64,000 nucleotides of DNA from Vitellaria paradoxa. Its lineage: Eukaryota > Streptophyta > Magnoliopsida > Ericales > Sapotaceae. Positions 23,341-35,823 of the stretch are shown here, one piece after another (the first letter of the stretch is position 1; each line of letters opens with the position of its first letter). A program made the position numbers and the translations under genes. The notes under the pieces are model-generated. The model saw nothing but the letters and a program-made list of their open reading frames with translations, was not told where the DNA came from and did not search any database. Where the stretch lies: positions 19,026,805-19,090,804 of the forward strand of contig CM034236.1 in the NCBI GenBank assembly GCA_019916065.1, read 5' to 3'.

Positions 23341-26073
23341 TGTCACGCCCCGAAATCTATAACTCGGAGGACGTGGGGATTAAACCCATAAATAAATACA
23401 AATAACCATATAACCAACATAAATCAGAGTAGAAGTGAATTAATAATATAGCATTCACCATTAGGATACTCCAAGGGTTTACCACATGCCACAAAGGGGT
23501 ACAAAACAAAACGCCTCAAACTGGGCCCAAAACTAAATATCTAAAATGACACATGAAATAAATAACAAACATCTAATGCTCAGCCAGTTTATCTTATGGT
23601 GAGCACTAAACCACGCATGCTCAGAATAAGCATATAAGAATGAGTTTCTTAATCATGCAAGGTGAAACAATAGTAACCTAATCAACTTAAATTAAATAAA
23701 ACTCCTTTATCATTTTGCACATTTATTTCACAATGTCCACAATCAACATACTGTTCTAAGTTAAATAGTTCCTTAGCCAGGATCCTGCAGTTTCATACTA
23801 CAAACCACATTCATCATCTCAATCACATTCACGATATATAGAAATGTACATCATAAAATCATATATAATATGGGTCAGGCACTTTGCAAGTTTAGTTCTG
23901 TGGCTGCAGAACTAAACCCAAATAATCTCCAAGCCTAAGTCATGGGGTACAACTAGTCTCGTAGTCCTAGATGTATTCATCAAATCCCTAGACCAAAGTC
24001 ATGGCGTACAACTGGTCCCGCAGTCGTAGATGTACTTATCAAATCCCAAACCGAAGTTGTGGGGTATAATTGGCCTATAATCCCAAATGTACTCATTAAA
24101 TTTCCGGACCGAAGTTATAGAGTACAACTGGTCCTATAGTCCCAGATGTATTCATCAAATTCCTAGACCTAAGTTATGGGGTACAATTGGTCATGTAGTC
24201 CCAAATGTATTCATGGTCTTAATCCTACAGTCCAGTCCATCTCATCTTGCCCTAGTGGGCAAAACGGTCTTGTAGTCATGGTACTGATATACGCTAGTGC
24301 AAGCCATATATACACTTTGTAGGTTTCTAATCTATTGGTTATGCTATACCATTCTACACAAGTTTTGGGGCTTTCGACCCTTGGGTTCTAGAATCCACTC
24401 TTTTAGTACCCTTAATGACTCCAACACCAAAATCAATATCAACTCATACTCCTTTAACAATAGCACTTCATACACAAGATTCTACCTAAATCCGATTTCT
24501 TATGTTTAACGTTTCTTATGTTTAACCTTTATTTTATAAGTTTTATGAAATAAAATTTTTCCTTTGGGCCTAAGTTTCATATTACCCATACATGCTTATC
24601 TTTAAAACAAATAAACAATTCACATATAAACTGTCAGTACACATAGTTAAAAGAGTATACAATTAATCAAATTTGAGAACTCAAATAACCTTAATAAGTC
24701 ATAACATTAGTTTAGAACAATCCATAACATTTTACAATAAGAGTGTTTCAAAAATCTAGAATTTTTAAGAAAAAATAGTGGACCTTGCAGTATGGGCATA
24801 AGCAGCCTGAGACTTCGAGCCTCTCACAAAATAGCTCATAGTTTGGGTACATGCAGCCTGAAGCTTCGAGCAACTCAGATTTCAGCACTTAGAAAAATTC
24901 TAGAATGCCTCGCAGCTTTCCTGTAGGCAGTGCGAGGTTTCGGGCCTTCATTTTTCCAAAAATTTTATAAAGTTTAAAATGTAATTTCTTTAAACACTAA
25001 ACCTTTGAATCTTCCACATCAAAACATGTATAAAATCCTTTTATTTTAAAACAAAACATAGATATTTGATTTACTCATTTATTTAATTATAAAACTAAAA
25101 TATTTAGCAAATCAAAGCATGTATCACATATACATCCTCAAACATGTCCAAAGCATAGGTTTTAACCAAAGCATAGGTTTTAAATATACTAACTCTTTCT
25201 TTGCAACACCTCCAATTCAAATCTCAGAATTTCATATAACATATTCAGAAGAACATGGCTTATATTTCCAACGCCTGTATAGACGAAACTCTGCAACAAA
25301 CTAAGAAAAATAAACCTATATGCTACCCCACCTACCATATTACATATGTAGACGGTTAGTGTGTAAAATCATTACTACCAACTCAAGTTGGTTCTTCCTA
25401 TAAACTCACTGGTGAACCCCCTCTGAACCATGCACACATGGTTCGAACATGAACACGCTTCATAAAAAGTTGCAGGACATCCCCTTCTTCTTCTTCCTTT
25501 CATGGCCTTACAAGAATTTGATGAAGGTTATCTCTCTCTCTCTCTCTCTAGGTTAGATTGTTAGGGAAAAGTCTAGAGACTTAATGGGGAATGTTTTAAA
25601 TATACAATAATATTCATACTCACCCGTGAAGATACATGCACCCTTCATAATTTTCCCCCCTTAAAGTTTACCCCAAGCTTCCCAAGGAAGCCATGATTTG
25701 GATTCTAGTCTACCAACCTTTGGCCTCCCCACACTTCATTAACTCTTGCCATAACTTTAGCCAATAAGATCATACCTCTCTACCAACTAACCAAAGCAGA
25801 TGCACCTCTTTTTTCACCCAATAGGAAAAACAAACAACCTTATATATATATATATATATTATACATATTCTAACATATAAATACAACCCACCACATACAT
25901 ATACATTCTAGCATGTATATTCTAGCATTAAATATATATATATGCTTGAAATTTAAATAGCATGTCACATTAAAATAAATTAAATAAAATATAAATTTAA
26001 GTTAAATAAAAATCTGAATAAATAAATAATAAAATAAAATAATTTTATTTATCAAAATTTTCGGGTCTTCACA
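23341..26073 (-). mobile_element. E7: solo LTR (2,733 bp)
   Basis: TGTCACGCCCCG at 23341 to GGGTCTTCACA at 26073, with a perfect 5-bp duplication GGTGG at 23336-23340 and 26074-26078. It has no coding content. The GGGGCGTGACA end (minus strand) resembles E4 and E6 ends, so it is probably the same broad group. The empty site is visible in copy 2 near 49255. Inside are a 58-bp minisatellite and, at 24790-24960, repeated CAGCCTGA.CTTCGAGC words. Confidence 0.85.
23934..24215 (+). repeat. 58-bp minisatellite inside solo LTR E7
   Basis: About five imperfect tandem units of 58 bp, each with a GGGGTACAACTGGTC-like start, a GTCCCAGATGTATTCATC-like middle and a CCTAGAC-like end. Units differ mostly by single transitions. 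The short open frame at 24087-24275 is only a reading of this repeat. Confidence 0.85.
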
Positions 26074-26078
26074 GGTGG

Positions 26079-26763
26079 GTTTTCTCTCTATTGGTGGACA
26101 TGTTTTATAAGAATCCTTTTTACACCCACTATTATTTTGTCAATTATACATTTTCTATTTTTTTTATTATTTTCTTTGGATATTTGTGCAGCTAACCATA
26201 AAATGAGACAAATGCAAACTTGTCAAGGTTGGGAAATTATAGGATGGAAAAAGATGAGTTTGGTTTAGAATGACAGCACCATAGTTGATCAGTCATGAAT
26301 CGTGACACTATATATAACTGATTAATGTAAAATTTACGTGGAACCGTCGGTTAGTGTGGAATTCATACATGATCAATGGTTGGTTAATACATATATATCA
26401 TGGATTAACATAGAATTTACGTAGTGCATATATGATCAACAATGTAAATGCATTAGTTGCAAGATTCACACATTATTAGTGGCGTAATCGAATGCTAGGA
26501 TTTTCATTGGTATAAAGGGAAAATGGATGCTATAGTGATACGCACGTTACATTAACAAGTGAAAATGAAATAGTTTTGAAGAAAATCATGTGGACTAGTG
26601 TCTTGTGGCTTGGAATATTTGTGGAAAATAAGTTTAGATTTGGACCGTCCATAACATTTGATGATAAGTGAAAAAGGAAAAATGGTGCGAACGTCATGTT
26701 GTAAGAATCTTTCAACCTGTGGTTGTGGTTATTGATGTCAAATAAGTCACTTGTCTCAAACCT

Positions 26764-26805
<42 letters not shown>

Positions 26806-27640
26806 TTTAATAAAAGAAATATTGAATTCTTATAATTTAAAAATAATTACGAGGTAATTATACTTATTTCTCAAATTTAATTCAAAACACATTATCCTTT
26901 ATTAATTTAAACGGCAACAAATTTTAACTCGCTCGTAGTTTGGATTAAAATACAAAACTAATTATAAGTCTATTAAATTTAATTGAATTTGAATTTTATG
27001 AGTCAAAATTTGTTGATGAAAAATTATTTTTCATATTCATTTACCCATTTTAATGTTAGAATGGACCAATATTATTTTATATTTTAAAAAGATTCAATTT
27101 ATCTTTATTTTTTAAATAATATTTTTTTACACAATTACATATGAGTTTATATGACATATGTTGACACAAATTTATTAAATTTAATATTTTTTAATAATTT
27201 CACACCTTAGTATAAATTACAAAAAATGATATATTAACTTTTAAGTTAAAGGAGTTATGTATTTTGGGTTTAAATTACACAAAAAAAAAGTATAATTACC
27301 TAAAATTATATATGTCATAGGTAGATAAGTGGTTGGTGAAGTTTCAAAAAGTAGTAAATTAAGTTTTAAGAAGGGAAAAGTACTAAAATAAGGTAGATGA
27401 TAAATATGGACTTCAATAAAGTAAAAGCCACTTACCAAAAAAAAAAAAAAAAGGTAGAAGTCATGTCCTCCTACATGGTACGAGTGAAAGTGATAGTTGT
27501 GTCAATTGTTGAGTTTGGTGTATTATGAGATGGGACCAACCCATAAGTCAAGGAATTGTGGTAAAAGGAGGCATCACGTGTTTGATTTATTATCAAATTT
27601 TAATTTTTATTAAATTTTTAATAATTTTATTATGTGTTTA
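26079..27640. other. AT-rich spacer between the duplication copies
   Basis: The first about 50 bases still match copy 2 (TTATAAGAATC). After that I see no gene. Visible items are an imperfect duplication of about 80-100 bp around 26310-26440 (two GATTAA...GAATTTACGT-like words), a (CT)n tract at about 26771-26802, an A-tract near 27437-27452 and otherwise AT-rich sequence. Confidence 0.6.
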
Positions 27641-27865
27641 TTTCATATCAACTTTTTATTTTTGTCTTAGCTCACTACTGTATACTCTATTTTTAACTCT
27701 TGAATAAACATGGCCCATTTTCTCCTGCCTTCATGCTTTTGTCTTAGCTCACTATCTTCTTTTCTAATTTAAAAAAAAAAGTTGGGCATAAATGTGATTA
27801 AGTTGACTGCAATTTCTTTCAGTGCTGTTAATGCGATTGTGTAATGTTAAGTTGTTAACTACTTG
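27640..27865 (+). pseudogene. Orphan duplicate of the KRP 3' UTR and polyadenylation region
   Basis: Sequence around 27690-27850 repeats KRP downstream sequence 5655-5855: TTTAACTCTTGAATAAAC, then CATGGCCCATTTTCTCC, then GGCATAAA.G.GATTAAG and GTGCTGTTAATG. AATAAA is kept at 27703-27708. No KRP coding sequence precedes it. This marks the left side of duplication copy 2. It is broken by E6 at 27866. Confidence 0.8.
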
Positions 27866-30109
27866 TGTAGTGACCCAATTTTCATTTAATTTAGTTTATA
27901 TGTATATATTTATATTTAATTATTCCATGAGTTTATTTCGTTATTTAAATTTAATAATTTATAATTTTGGTATTTAATTTTAAGTTATAATTAAATAGAT
28001 TAATTTTGGGTTATATTTGAAAAGTTTTTTTTTTTTTTTTTTTTTTTAGTTTAGGAAAAAAGGTGTAATTTTCCTAAACCTATGGGGAATAGGAAATTAA
28101 TTAAGTTGATTAGGATTAAAACACTATTACTATAAATATATAAAGCTGTGTTCATTTTGATAAAATAATAAAACCCTAGAAAATAGAGAGGAAGGAGACC
28201 GAGAGAGAGAGGAGAAGAAAGGATTCAGTGGCTGGAAATTTGACATTCTTCCGATTCCTGAATTGATATCTTTTCAAATGCCAAATCTACAAAGGTAAGG
28301 GGCTGGAACCAAATATTATTATATTATTTATTTTTTAACTTTTTGATGCACTGTAATTGAAAGCGAAACCCACACGTTTGCTTTATATACATATTGTGTG
28401 TATATATATAATAGAGACAAAATTATGATATAATCATCACATTTAGAATGATTGCATGTAGAAATTAAGATAATCTATAGCAATTACAGCCACGGTGAAT
28501 TGGATAAATTGGTTAGTACTTATATATATATGATAGTTGTTAAGAGATGTCCTGGAAGTACTTAAGGAACGAGATATTAATAATGAATGTCACGGCAACC
28601 CTTTAAGAGGACACCTATATAATACATCGAAACTTTTTAGTGGCCCGCACTGAATGCCTTCAATTGGTAATAAACACCATCAGGTTACTTTAATAAACAT
28701 TTAAATTTCTTTTTTTTTGTTTTTTTATTATTAATTTTTTTATTAAAAATTCTGGCCATGCTTTACGTACTGTCAATATATATGTATCCATATGTGTTGT
28801 TGATTTAAAACCCATTGAATGACAGGTGTGCAGAGCATTTAATCTTTTTGTTTTTATTTATTTATTTATTATTATTTTTATTTGAAATTCCTCATCTAAT
28901 TGATTGAAACTTACATGAACTGATTGAGTTGTAAATATATATATATTCTTATGTGTCTCGTGCGTGATGGAATTAAATGAATTGAAGAGGCTTTTATTTT
29001 ATTTATTTTCTATTAAATTCATAGAATGAATGAATTGACTGTGTGATTAATGGGATGGTTTAAAGTTAAAGCATTTATTGCATATGTATGCACTGTGGGT
29101 ATTAACCGTGGGATTGTTTGCTTTAAATATGAGATTAAAGTTTGTGTTTTGGTTGATAAAGGCTTCAAAATTTAATTAAGAAAAATTTTATATAATGTGA
29201 ATTTAAAGTGAAATTAAATTTTGTGTTTTTGTTAGGTCGAGGGGTACTGAAAATATCGGCTATACGTAACTAAGGGTTGAAAGTCTTGAAACCCCGCGTG
29301 GGAGTGGTAATCGAGTCTAGTAGATTAGTAACCTACGAATGATGCAGATGCCTAAGGGTGGCATATTATATTCCTAAGGCTTCGGCCTAGGAAGCAGACA
29401 CCGAAGGATGGCGTATATTGTTTGGGTCCTGTTTATACAGGACAACGAAGCAGACATCAATGAATGATGTATATTGGTTGGATCTTGTTTCTACGAGATA
29501 ACCAAGTAGCAGCACGTTGAAATTAATTTTTTTTTATGTGTTGTGTGGTGCTGAAACACAATTAAATTGTAATGAAGATAGATTGATAAATAAATTTAAG
29601 TTCTTGTTTAAAATTGCTACTTGTGCTTAATTGTTTCACTTAGTAGAATGCTAGGGCATACTATATTTATATTATTATTATTAGTTTCGAGCACATGTGA
29701 TATTAGTGCTAAACCCTTACAGCTTGTGATGCAGGTAATGAATTTGAGTCACGGGCTGGACCTTCTAAGCATAGGAATTAAAGTTTTATTTATTATTTTT
29801 ATGTAATTGTTTTAGACTCTAGGAAATTAGTTTTAGTGGATTGTGACAAACCTCTGCTTGTAAGATGAAGATAAATTGTTGATTTATTTATTTTTGTGGA
29901 GATTGGTTGGGTTTAGTTTTGGAGCTTAGTTGCCTAGTGGATTTTAACTGTGGCATTTATTTAAATTTAAAGTTTAGTTTTATTTATTCTATTTTCTTTG
30001 CTTCATAGTGTGTGTGTATGGCTCTGATGTGGGACAGAGAAAGTTATTAAGTGGTATAATGTGTGTTCTTTTGTTCACATACTTGGGTTGTGAAACCTAG
30101 GGCGTGACA
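27866..30109 (+). repeat. 5' LTR of E6 (2,244 bp)
   Basis: TGTAGTGACCC to GGGCGTGACA. Nearly the same length as the 3' LTR (2,238 bp) and alignable throughout, with scattered substitutions and length changes in T and TA runs (for example 28025-28047 against about 35318). A short promoter-like stretch with CTATAAATATATAAA near 28131 is a plausible TATA region; the AAACCCTAGAAAATAGAGAGG that follows resembles a transcript start region. Confidence 0.9.
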
Positions 30110-30112
30110 ACT

Positions 30113-30124
30113 TGGTATCAGAGC
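30113..30124 (+). promoter_or_regulatory. Primer binding site of E6
   Basis: TGGTATCAGAGC directly follows the 5' LTR (after AACT), complementary to the 3' end of initiator Met tRNA. Minus-strand cDNA synthesis would start here. Confidence 0.9.
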
Positions 30125-30283
30125 CTAGGTTATAATACTTAGGGATAGTGGGCCTTTTATTTTTCTAAGTGCTATGTGTTTACATAATAGTTTATTTAAT
30201 TGTGATATGTGAATTTGATATTTTGTTGGACTTAGATTGTTATGAAGGCGTTAACCTTAGTATATTTTTGTAAATTTTAGAGA

Positions 30284-31475
30284 ATGCCACCACGTGTAGC
30301 TCCAGGTGTTAGAGGTAGAGGTAACATTAGAGGTAGAGGTCGTGGTCGTGGTCATGGTAGGGGCTGAAGAATTCAAGATGGGCAGGGCCATGAGGCTCTA
30401 GTTGATGATGTTCCCGTTTCTGCAAGAGTGTCACAGGAGCAGAGGTCATATGCTGGGATTAGAGCAGAGGTTCCATTAGGGGCACCTCATGTGGCAGAGG
30501 TGCAATATGAGGCACCAAGTGTGCACAGCCTAGAGTGGTAGACCCCCAGATGTGGATGCAACAAATGGCTACAATGTTTGCTAAGGGAATGCAGGTAGGC
30601 TAGCCTACAGCTTCATATGAGAAGTTCAAAAGAATGAAACCCCCCACATACTCTGGTATAGCAGATACTGAAGAGGTTGAGAAATTCTTACACAGAATAA
30701 GAAGATATTTGAGATAATGCAGTTAAATGACAAGACCAGAGTTCTACTTGCGGCTTTCTAGTTGGAGGGAGCTGCAGAGGATTGGTAGAGTACTGTGAAG
30801 GAGTCTCATGGGACATCTGCACTTACTTGGAATGATTTTAAGGAGCGTTTAAGAGACTACTTCTTCCCATAGTCTCTGAGAGATGCCAAGCTTGAAAAGT
30901 TTCTGAATTTGACTCAAGGGCCAATGACTGTGCTAGAGTACAGGTGTAAATTTACCTCATTGGCCAAATATACTAAGGAGTTGGCCTCCACTGAATGCAC
31001 CAAGTGTAGATGATTTTAGAAGAGATTGAGGCTTGCTGTTAGGGATCGGATAGTACCTTTGGGGTTCAATGATTATGAAGTGCTGGTTGATCGAGCAATG
31101 GCAGTAGAGAAGAATTTGGCAGATACAAGCACAAAATGAAACTAAACATGGTAAGATGCAGCAACAGGAGAGCCAACCCACGAAAAAATAAAGAGAAAAT
31201 TTACATGGGGTGCAGACTGAGCAGTTTCAGCAGAGGAGTATAGCCCCAAGTCAGTCAGTCAGCAGCAACTGGGGTTCCTGCACAGAGCTCCGTTATCTGT
31301 CATAACTGCAGACAACCTGGGCATCATCAGTTTCATTGTCCTTATAAGGGTGTCTCAGGTGGATCTAAAAATAGGGCTGAGGTAAAGATTTGTTACACGT
31401 GTGGTTAACTGGGTCATATGCAGAGGCGTTGTCCACCGAGGCAAGGTAATGGAAGTGTTATGAGGCCTCCACAAC
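30284..31475 (+). pseudogene. E6 gag remnant with two zinc knuckles
   Basis: Opens with ATG and an Arg/Gly-rich segment (MPPRVAPGVRGRG), then hits TGA at codon 28 (30365). The gag core follows near 30620-31070 with several stops, including TAG where the sister element E3 has Gln (FFPQSL region). Two CCHC knuckles are readable: CHNCRQPGHHQFHC near 31300 and CYTCG-stop-LGHMQRRC near 31391-31434, the second containing a stop. Gag forms the cytoplasmic particle and binds element RNA. Confidence 0.85.
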
Positions 31476-31680
31476 TAGCTCAGTCAGTATAGAGTAACAG
31501 GCCAGCAGGTCACAATCAGTATGGACTTATTTTTAGAGAGGCACTCAAGACGGGGCACCACAGTATCAGATGGGTGTTTCAAGTGGTGTTCAGCAGCATC
31601 AAGGAGTTCAGGGTGGATCCCAGCAGGGACAAAAAGGAGGTAGACCACCAACGGTACCAGTTTAGGGATAAGTTTTCACT

Positions 31681-32140
31681 ATGGCCCAGAATGATGGACG
31701 TGCAGAGCCTATAGTGACGAGAGGTACCTTTCTCATTTATGCTACTAAATCCATAGTTCTTGTAGACACAGGAGCATCTCATTCACTTATTACTGCATCA
31801 TCTATATCCACACTGAATTTACCTATAGATGAGTTAGTTCCACCATTGCATGTTGAAACACCGATAGGGGATCATTCTGTGTTGAATTGAGTCTATAAAA
31901 ATTGTGAGATCACTATCAGGGATGAGGCTTCGGGATGGGAACACTTGTTAGTTTTGATCTGATTGTGATAGACATGGAAAGCTTTGATGTGATTCTTGGC
32001 ATGAACTGGCTGTCAGTCTTTCGGGCGATGATAGATTGTTCTAAGAGTCGAATAACTTTATTTACTCCTAAGGAAGATCAGATACAGTTTTCTAGTGGTC
32101 GTTGTAGTCCTCCACTTTTGCCTTCCCTTGATGGGTAAAG
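31681..32140 (+). pseudogene. E6 aspartic protease domain
   Basis: The segment at 31681-31890 contains LVDTGASHSLI, with the catalytic Asp-Thr-Gly-Ala at 31765-31776 intact. The downstream VILGMNWL motif at about 31995-32020 marks the second conserved protease feature. One frame break lies between (about 31890-31935). In active elements this enzyme cuts the gag-pol precursor. Confidence 0.85.
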
Positions 32141-32219
32141 ACGACTAGTCTTGTGCAGTTTATTTGCTTGTATGGCTTTGGAGGACAAGGATGGTGACAA
32201 GATTGAGTTACCAGGAGTC

Positions 32220-32990
32220 GCTTGTGAATTTCCAGAAGTGTTTTCAGAAGTATCTGATTATCGCTTGAGCAGGAGGTTGAATTTAGGATTGATCTGATTC
32301 TAGCACAAAATCTATTTCTATAGCCCCATATAGATTGGCACCTACAGAGTTGGTGGAGTTAAAATCCCAGATAAAAGAGTTGAGCTCTAAGGGATTTATC
32401 CGCCCTAGCACTTCACCTTGGGGTGCACCAGCACTATTTGCAGCTAAAAAGGATGGAACTATCAAGATGTGCATAGATTACCGAAGGTTGAACTGGGTCA
32501 CGATTAAGAATCGATATCCTTTATCGAGGATTGACAATTGTTCGACCAACTGAAAGGTTTGATCATTTTCTCAAAGATTGATTTGAGATCTGATTACCAC
32601 CAGTTGAGGGTGAAGCAGGAGGACATTCCTAAGATGGCATTCAGGACTCGGTATGGGCACTATGAGTTCTTGGTGATGCCGTTTGGACTAACCAATGCTC
32701 CTGTAGTGTTCATGGACTTTTTGAACCGGTGTTCAGAAGATATTTGGACAGGTTTGTAGTTGTGTTTATTGATGATATTCTGATTTATTCCCGATCAGAG
32801 GAGGAACATGAGGAGCATTTGAGAGTTGTACTTCAGACCTTGAGAAATCACTAGCTCTATGCTAAATTGAGCAAGTGTGAGTTTTGGCTCAGGGAGATGA
32901 AATTTCTAGGGCACATTGTTTCTGAAAAGGAGTTACAGTCGACCCATCTAAAATTGAAGCTATCATAGATTGGGCAAAATCGAGGACAGT
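32220..32990 (+). pseudogene. E6 reverse transcriptase domain
   Basis: Starts with [20 protein letters not shown] and [18 protein letters not shown] (32335-32540). A one-base shift near 32537 is followed by [14 protein letters not shown] and [16 protein letters not shown] (32538-32759). After another shift comes the active-site box FIDD at 32765-32776 and FLGHIV. All conserved blocks are present and in order, but at least three frame changes and several stops prevent a single product. The catalytic Asp pair is intact here, unlike in E3. Confidence 0.9.
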
Positions 32991-33069
32991 TTTTGAGATT
33001 TGGAGTTTTCTGGGTTTGGCAGGGTTTTATTGAAGATTTGTTTATGACTTCTCGAGGTTAGTTGGGCCA

Positions 33070-33560
33070 ATGACTAGGCTAACTCGTAAAGGGGTCAAAT
33101 TTGCTTGGAATGAGAAGTGTGAGCAGTCTTTTCATGAGTTAAAGAAGAGGCTAACTTCGGCACCAGTGCTTGTAATTCCAGAGAGGGGTTTGGGTTACTC
33201 AGTTTCTTATGATGCATCCAGGGAAAGTTTAGGATGTGTGTTGATGCAGGTGATAGAGTAGTAGCTTATGGGTCTAGGCAGTTGAAGATTCATGAGCATA
33301 ACTACCTAGTATATGATTTGGAATTGGCAGCAATCATATATGCTCTGAAAAGCTGGAGACACTATTTGTATGGTGAGAAATTTGACGTGTTTTCTGATCA
33401 CAAGAGCCTAAAATATCTTTCACTCAGAGGGACCTGAATTTGAGGCAGAGGAGATGGATGGAGTACATGTAAGACTAAATTTTGAGTTTCAGTATCACCC
33501 TGGTAAGGCAAATGTGGTTGCTGACGCACTCACCCAAAAGACTCGTGGTGCTTCAGTGGG
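33070..33560 (+). pseudogene. E6 RNase H domain
   Basis: Reads [19 protein letters not shown] and [14 protein letters not shown] (33070-33261), shifts by one base, then [20 protein letters not shown] and DHKSLKYL (33234-33437). RNase H removes element RNA from the RNA-DNA hybrid. Confidence 0.85.
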
Positions 33561-33699
33561 TCTTTTCGTGCGAGAGTAGGAAATGATGAGAAGCCTTAGT
33601 GAGTTTGATCTAGAGTTTCAGGAAGATGAGGGTCATGATATTTGTGTGCCATGGCTACTCAGCCAATTCTATTGAGTCGTGTGATAGAAGCTCAACGGA

Positions 33700-35088
33700 C
33701 TGATGTTGAATGTGAGGTGATTCGAGCTAAGTTGTCGAGTCCTGATAGGATGCCAGGATAGGTGATTGGTGACGATAACGGTTTGAGGTATTTGGGGAGA
33801 CTTTTTGTGCCTATCTCTGCTCGAGATATAGTTTTAAAGGAGTTCCATCACTCTAAATTTGCAGTACATCCTAGAGGTACTAAGATGTATCACGACCTGC
33901 ACCGTCAGTTCTTTTAGGCAGGTATAAAGAAGGATGTGGCAGAGTTTGTGGGTAGGTGCCTTACTTGTTAGCAAGTTAAGGCTGAGCATAAAAAATCGGC
34001 GGGTCTTTTGCAGCCTCTACCAGTGTCAGAGTGGAAGTGGGAGAACATTACAATGGATTTCTAGTTTGCTGAGATCTCCAAAGGGTCACGACACTGTTTA
34101 GGTGATAGTGGATAGGTTGACGAAGTCAGCTCACTTCTTGCCGATTCGATTGATCGACTCTATGGATGTCTTGGCTATATTATATGTTAAGGAAATCATG
34201 AGGCTTCACGGAGCCCCTGTATCCATTGTCTTAGACAGGGACCCGCATTTTGCTTCTCGATTTTGGCAGAGTCTCCAGGTAGCCATGGGAACAGAGCTAT
34301 TGTTTAGTATTGCGTTTCATCCTCAGACTGATGCATAGTCAGAACATACAATTTGGATTTTGGAGGATATACTCAGGACGTGTGTGCTTGATTTCTGTGG
34401 CAGCTGGGAGAACCATCTTCCTTTGATTGAATTTGCGTATAATAATAGCTACAAGTCGAGCATCGGGATGGCTCCTTTTGAAACTTTGTATGGTAGGCTA
34501 TGTAGATCTCCTATCTGTTGGGCCGAGGTTGGAGAAACTGTAATTATTGGGCCTGAGTTTGTGCAGGAGATGACTGAGAAAGTCAAAGTGATTCGATAGA
34601 GACTCGAGAAAGCACAGAGTCACCAAAAGAGCTAAGTTGATAAGAGGCAAAGGCTTTTGGAGTTTGAAGTAGGGGACCATGTGTTCCTGAAGGTTTTACC
34701 ACAAAAGGGTCAGTTTCGTTTTGGGCATAGAGAAAAGTTGTCCCTGAGATATATTGGGCCATTTGAAGTTTTGGCTAGGGTTGGAGAGGTGGCTTATTGT
34801 TTTGCCTTGCCACCGCAGCTTTCAAGAGTACATGAGGTGTTTCACGTGTCTATCCTCAGGAAGTATAACCCGGATCCTTTGCATGTATTAGATTGGACTG
34901 AGCTTGATGTTGACTCAGATGTGACATATAAAGTGAAACCAGTGGAAATTTTAGATTCTTGAGAGTAAGTGCTACGAGGGAAAACTATTCCTTTAGTTAG
35001 GGTGTTATGGAAGCACCATGGTATTGAGGAGTCGACTTGGGAGCGAGAGGCAGAGATGCGGAGTAGGTATCCAGAGTTGTTCTCGTAA
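33700..35088 (+). pseudogene. E6 integrase with chromodomain-like C-terminus
   Basis: HHCC zinc-binding region near 33841-33985 (EFHHSKFAVHPRG, RCLTC). The core at 34102-34600 includes VDRLTKSAHFLP, LDRDPHFASRFWQ and FHPQTDA-stop-SEH. The C-terminal 34657-34962 has GDHVFLKVLP, KLSLRYIGPFEVL and SRVHEVFHVSILRKYNPD. After two stops the tail VRVLWKHHGIEESTWERE (to 35088) looks like a partial chromodomain, which in chromoviruses guides insertion to certain chromatin. Stops replace Trp and Gln codons that are intact in E3. Confidence 0.9.
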
Positions 35089-35142
35089 TTTTCTTTTATT
35101 TACCTCCTAAATTTCGTCCTAAATTTCAAGGACGAAATTTTT

Positions 35143-35157
35143 GTAAGGGAGGTAGGA
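35143..35157 (+). promoter_or_regulatory. Polypurine tract of E6
   Basis: GTAAGGGAGGTAGGA immediately precedes the 3' LTR and is the expected second-strand primer site. Just before it, CGTCCTAAATTTC and CAAGGACGAAATTT form an inverted pair (about 35116-35140). Confidence 0.8.
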
Positions 35158-35792
35158 TGTAGTAACCCGAATTTTTATTTAATTTAGTTTATATGTATAT
35201 ATTTATATTTAATTATTCCATGAGTTTATTTTGTTATTTAAATTTAATAATTTATAATTTTGGTAATTAATTTTAAGTTATAATTAAATAGATTAATTTT
35301 GGGTTATATTTGAATTTTTTTTAGTTTAGGAAAAAAGGTGTAATTTTCCTAAACCTATGGGGAATAGGAAATTAATTAAGTTGATTAGGATTAAAACACT
35401 GCTACTATAAATATATAAAGCTGTGTTTATTTTGATAAAATAATAAAACCCTAGAAAATAGAGAGGAAGAGAGACTGAGAGAGAGAGGAGAAGAAAGGAT
35501 TCGGCGGCTAGAAATTTGACATTCTTCCGATTCCTGAATTGATTTCTTTTCAAGTGCCGAATCTGCAAAGGTAAGGGGCTGGAACCAAATATTATTATTT
35601 TTTTTAACTTTTTGATGCACAGTAATTGAAAGGGGAACCCACACGTTTGCTTTATATACATATGTGTGTATATATATAATAGAGACAAAATTATGATATA
35701 ATCATCACATTTAGAATGATTGCACGTAGAAATTAAGATAATCTGTAGCAATTACAGCCGCGGTACGTGAATTGGATAAATTGGTTAGTACT

Positions 35793-35823
<31 letters not shown>

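Noticed and set aside
35326..35751. 141-residue minus-strand frame
   Set aside because: Antisense to the promoter part of the E6 3' LTR; the equivalent in the 5' LTR is interrupted.
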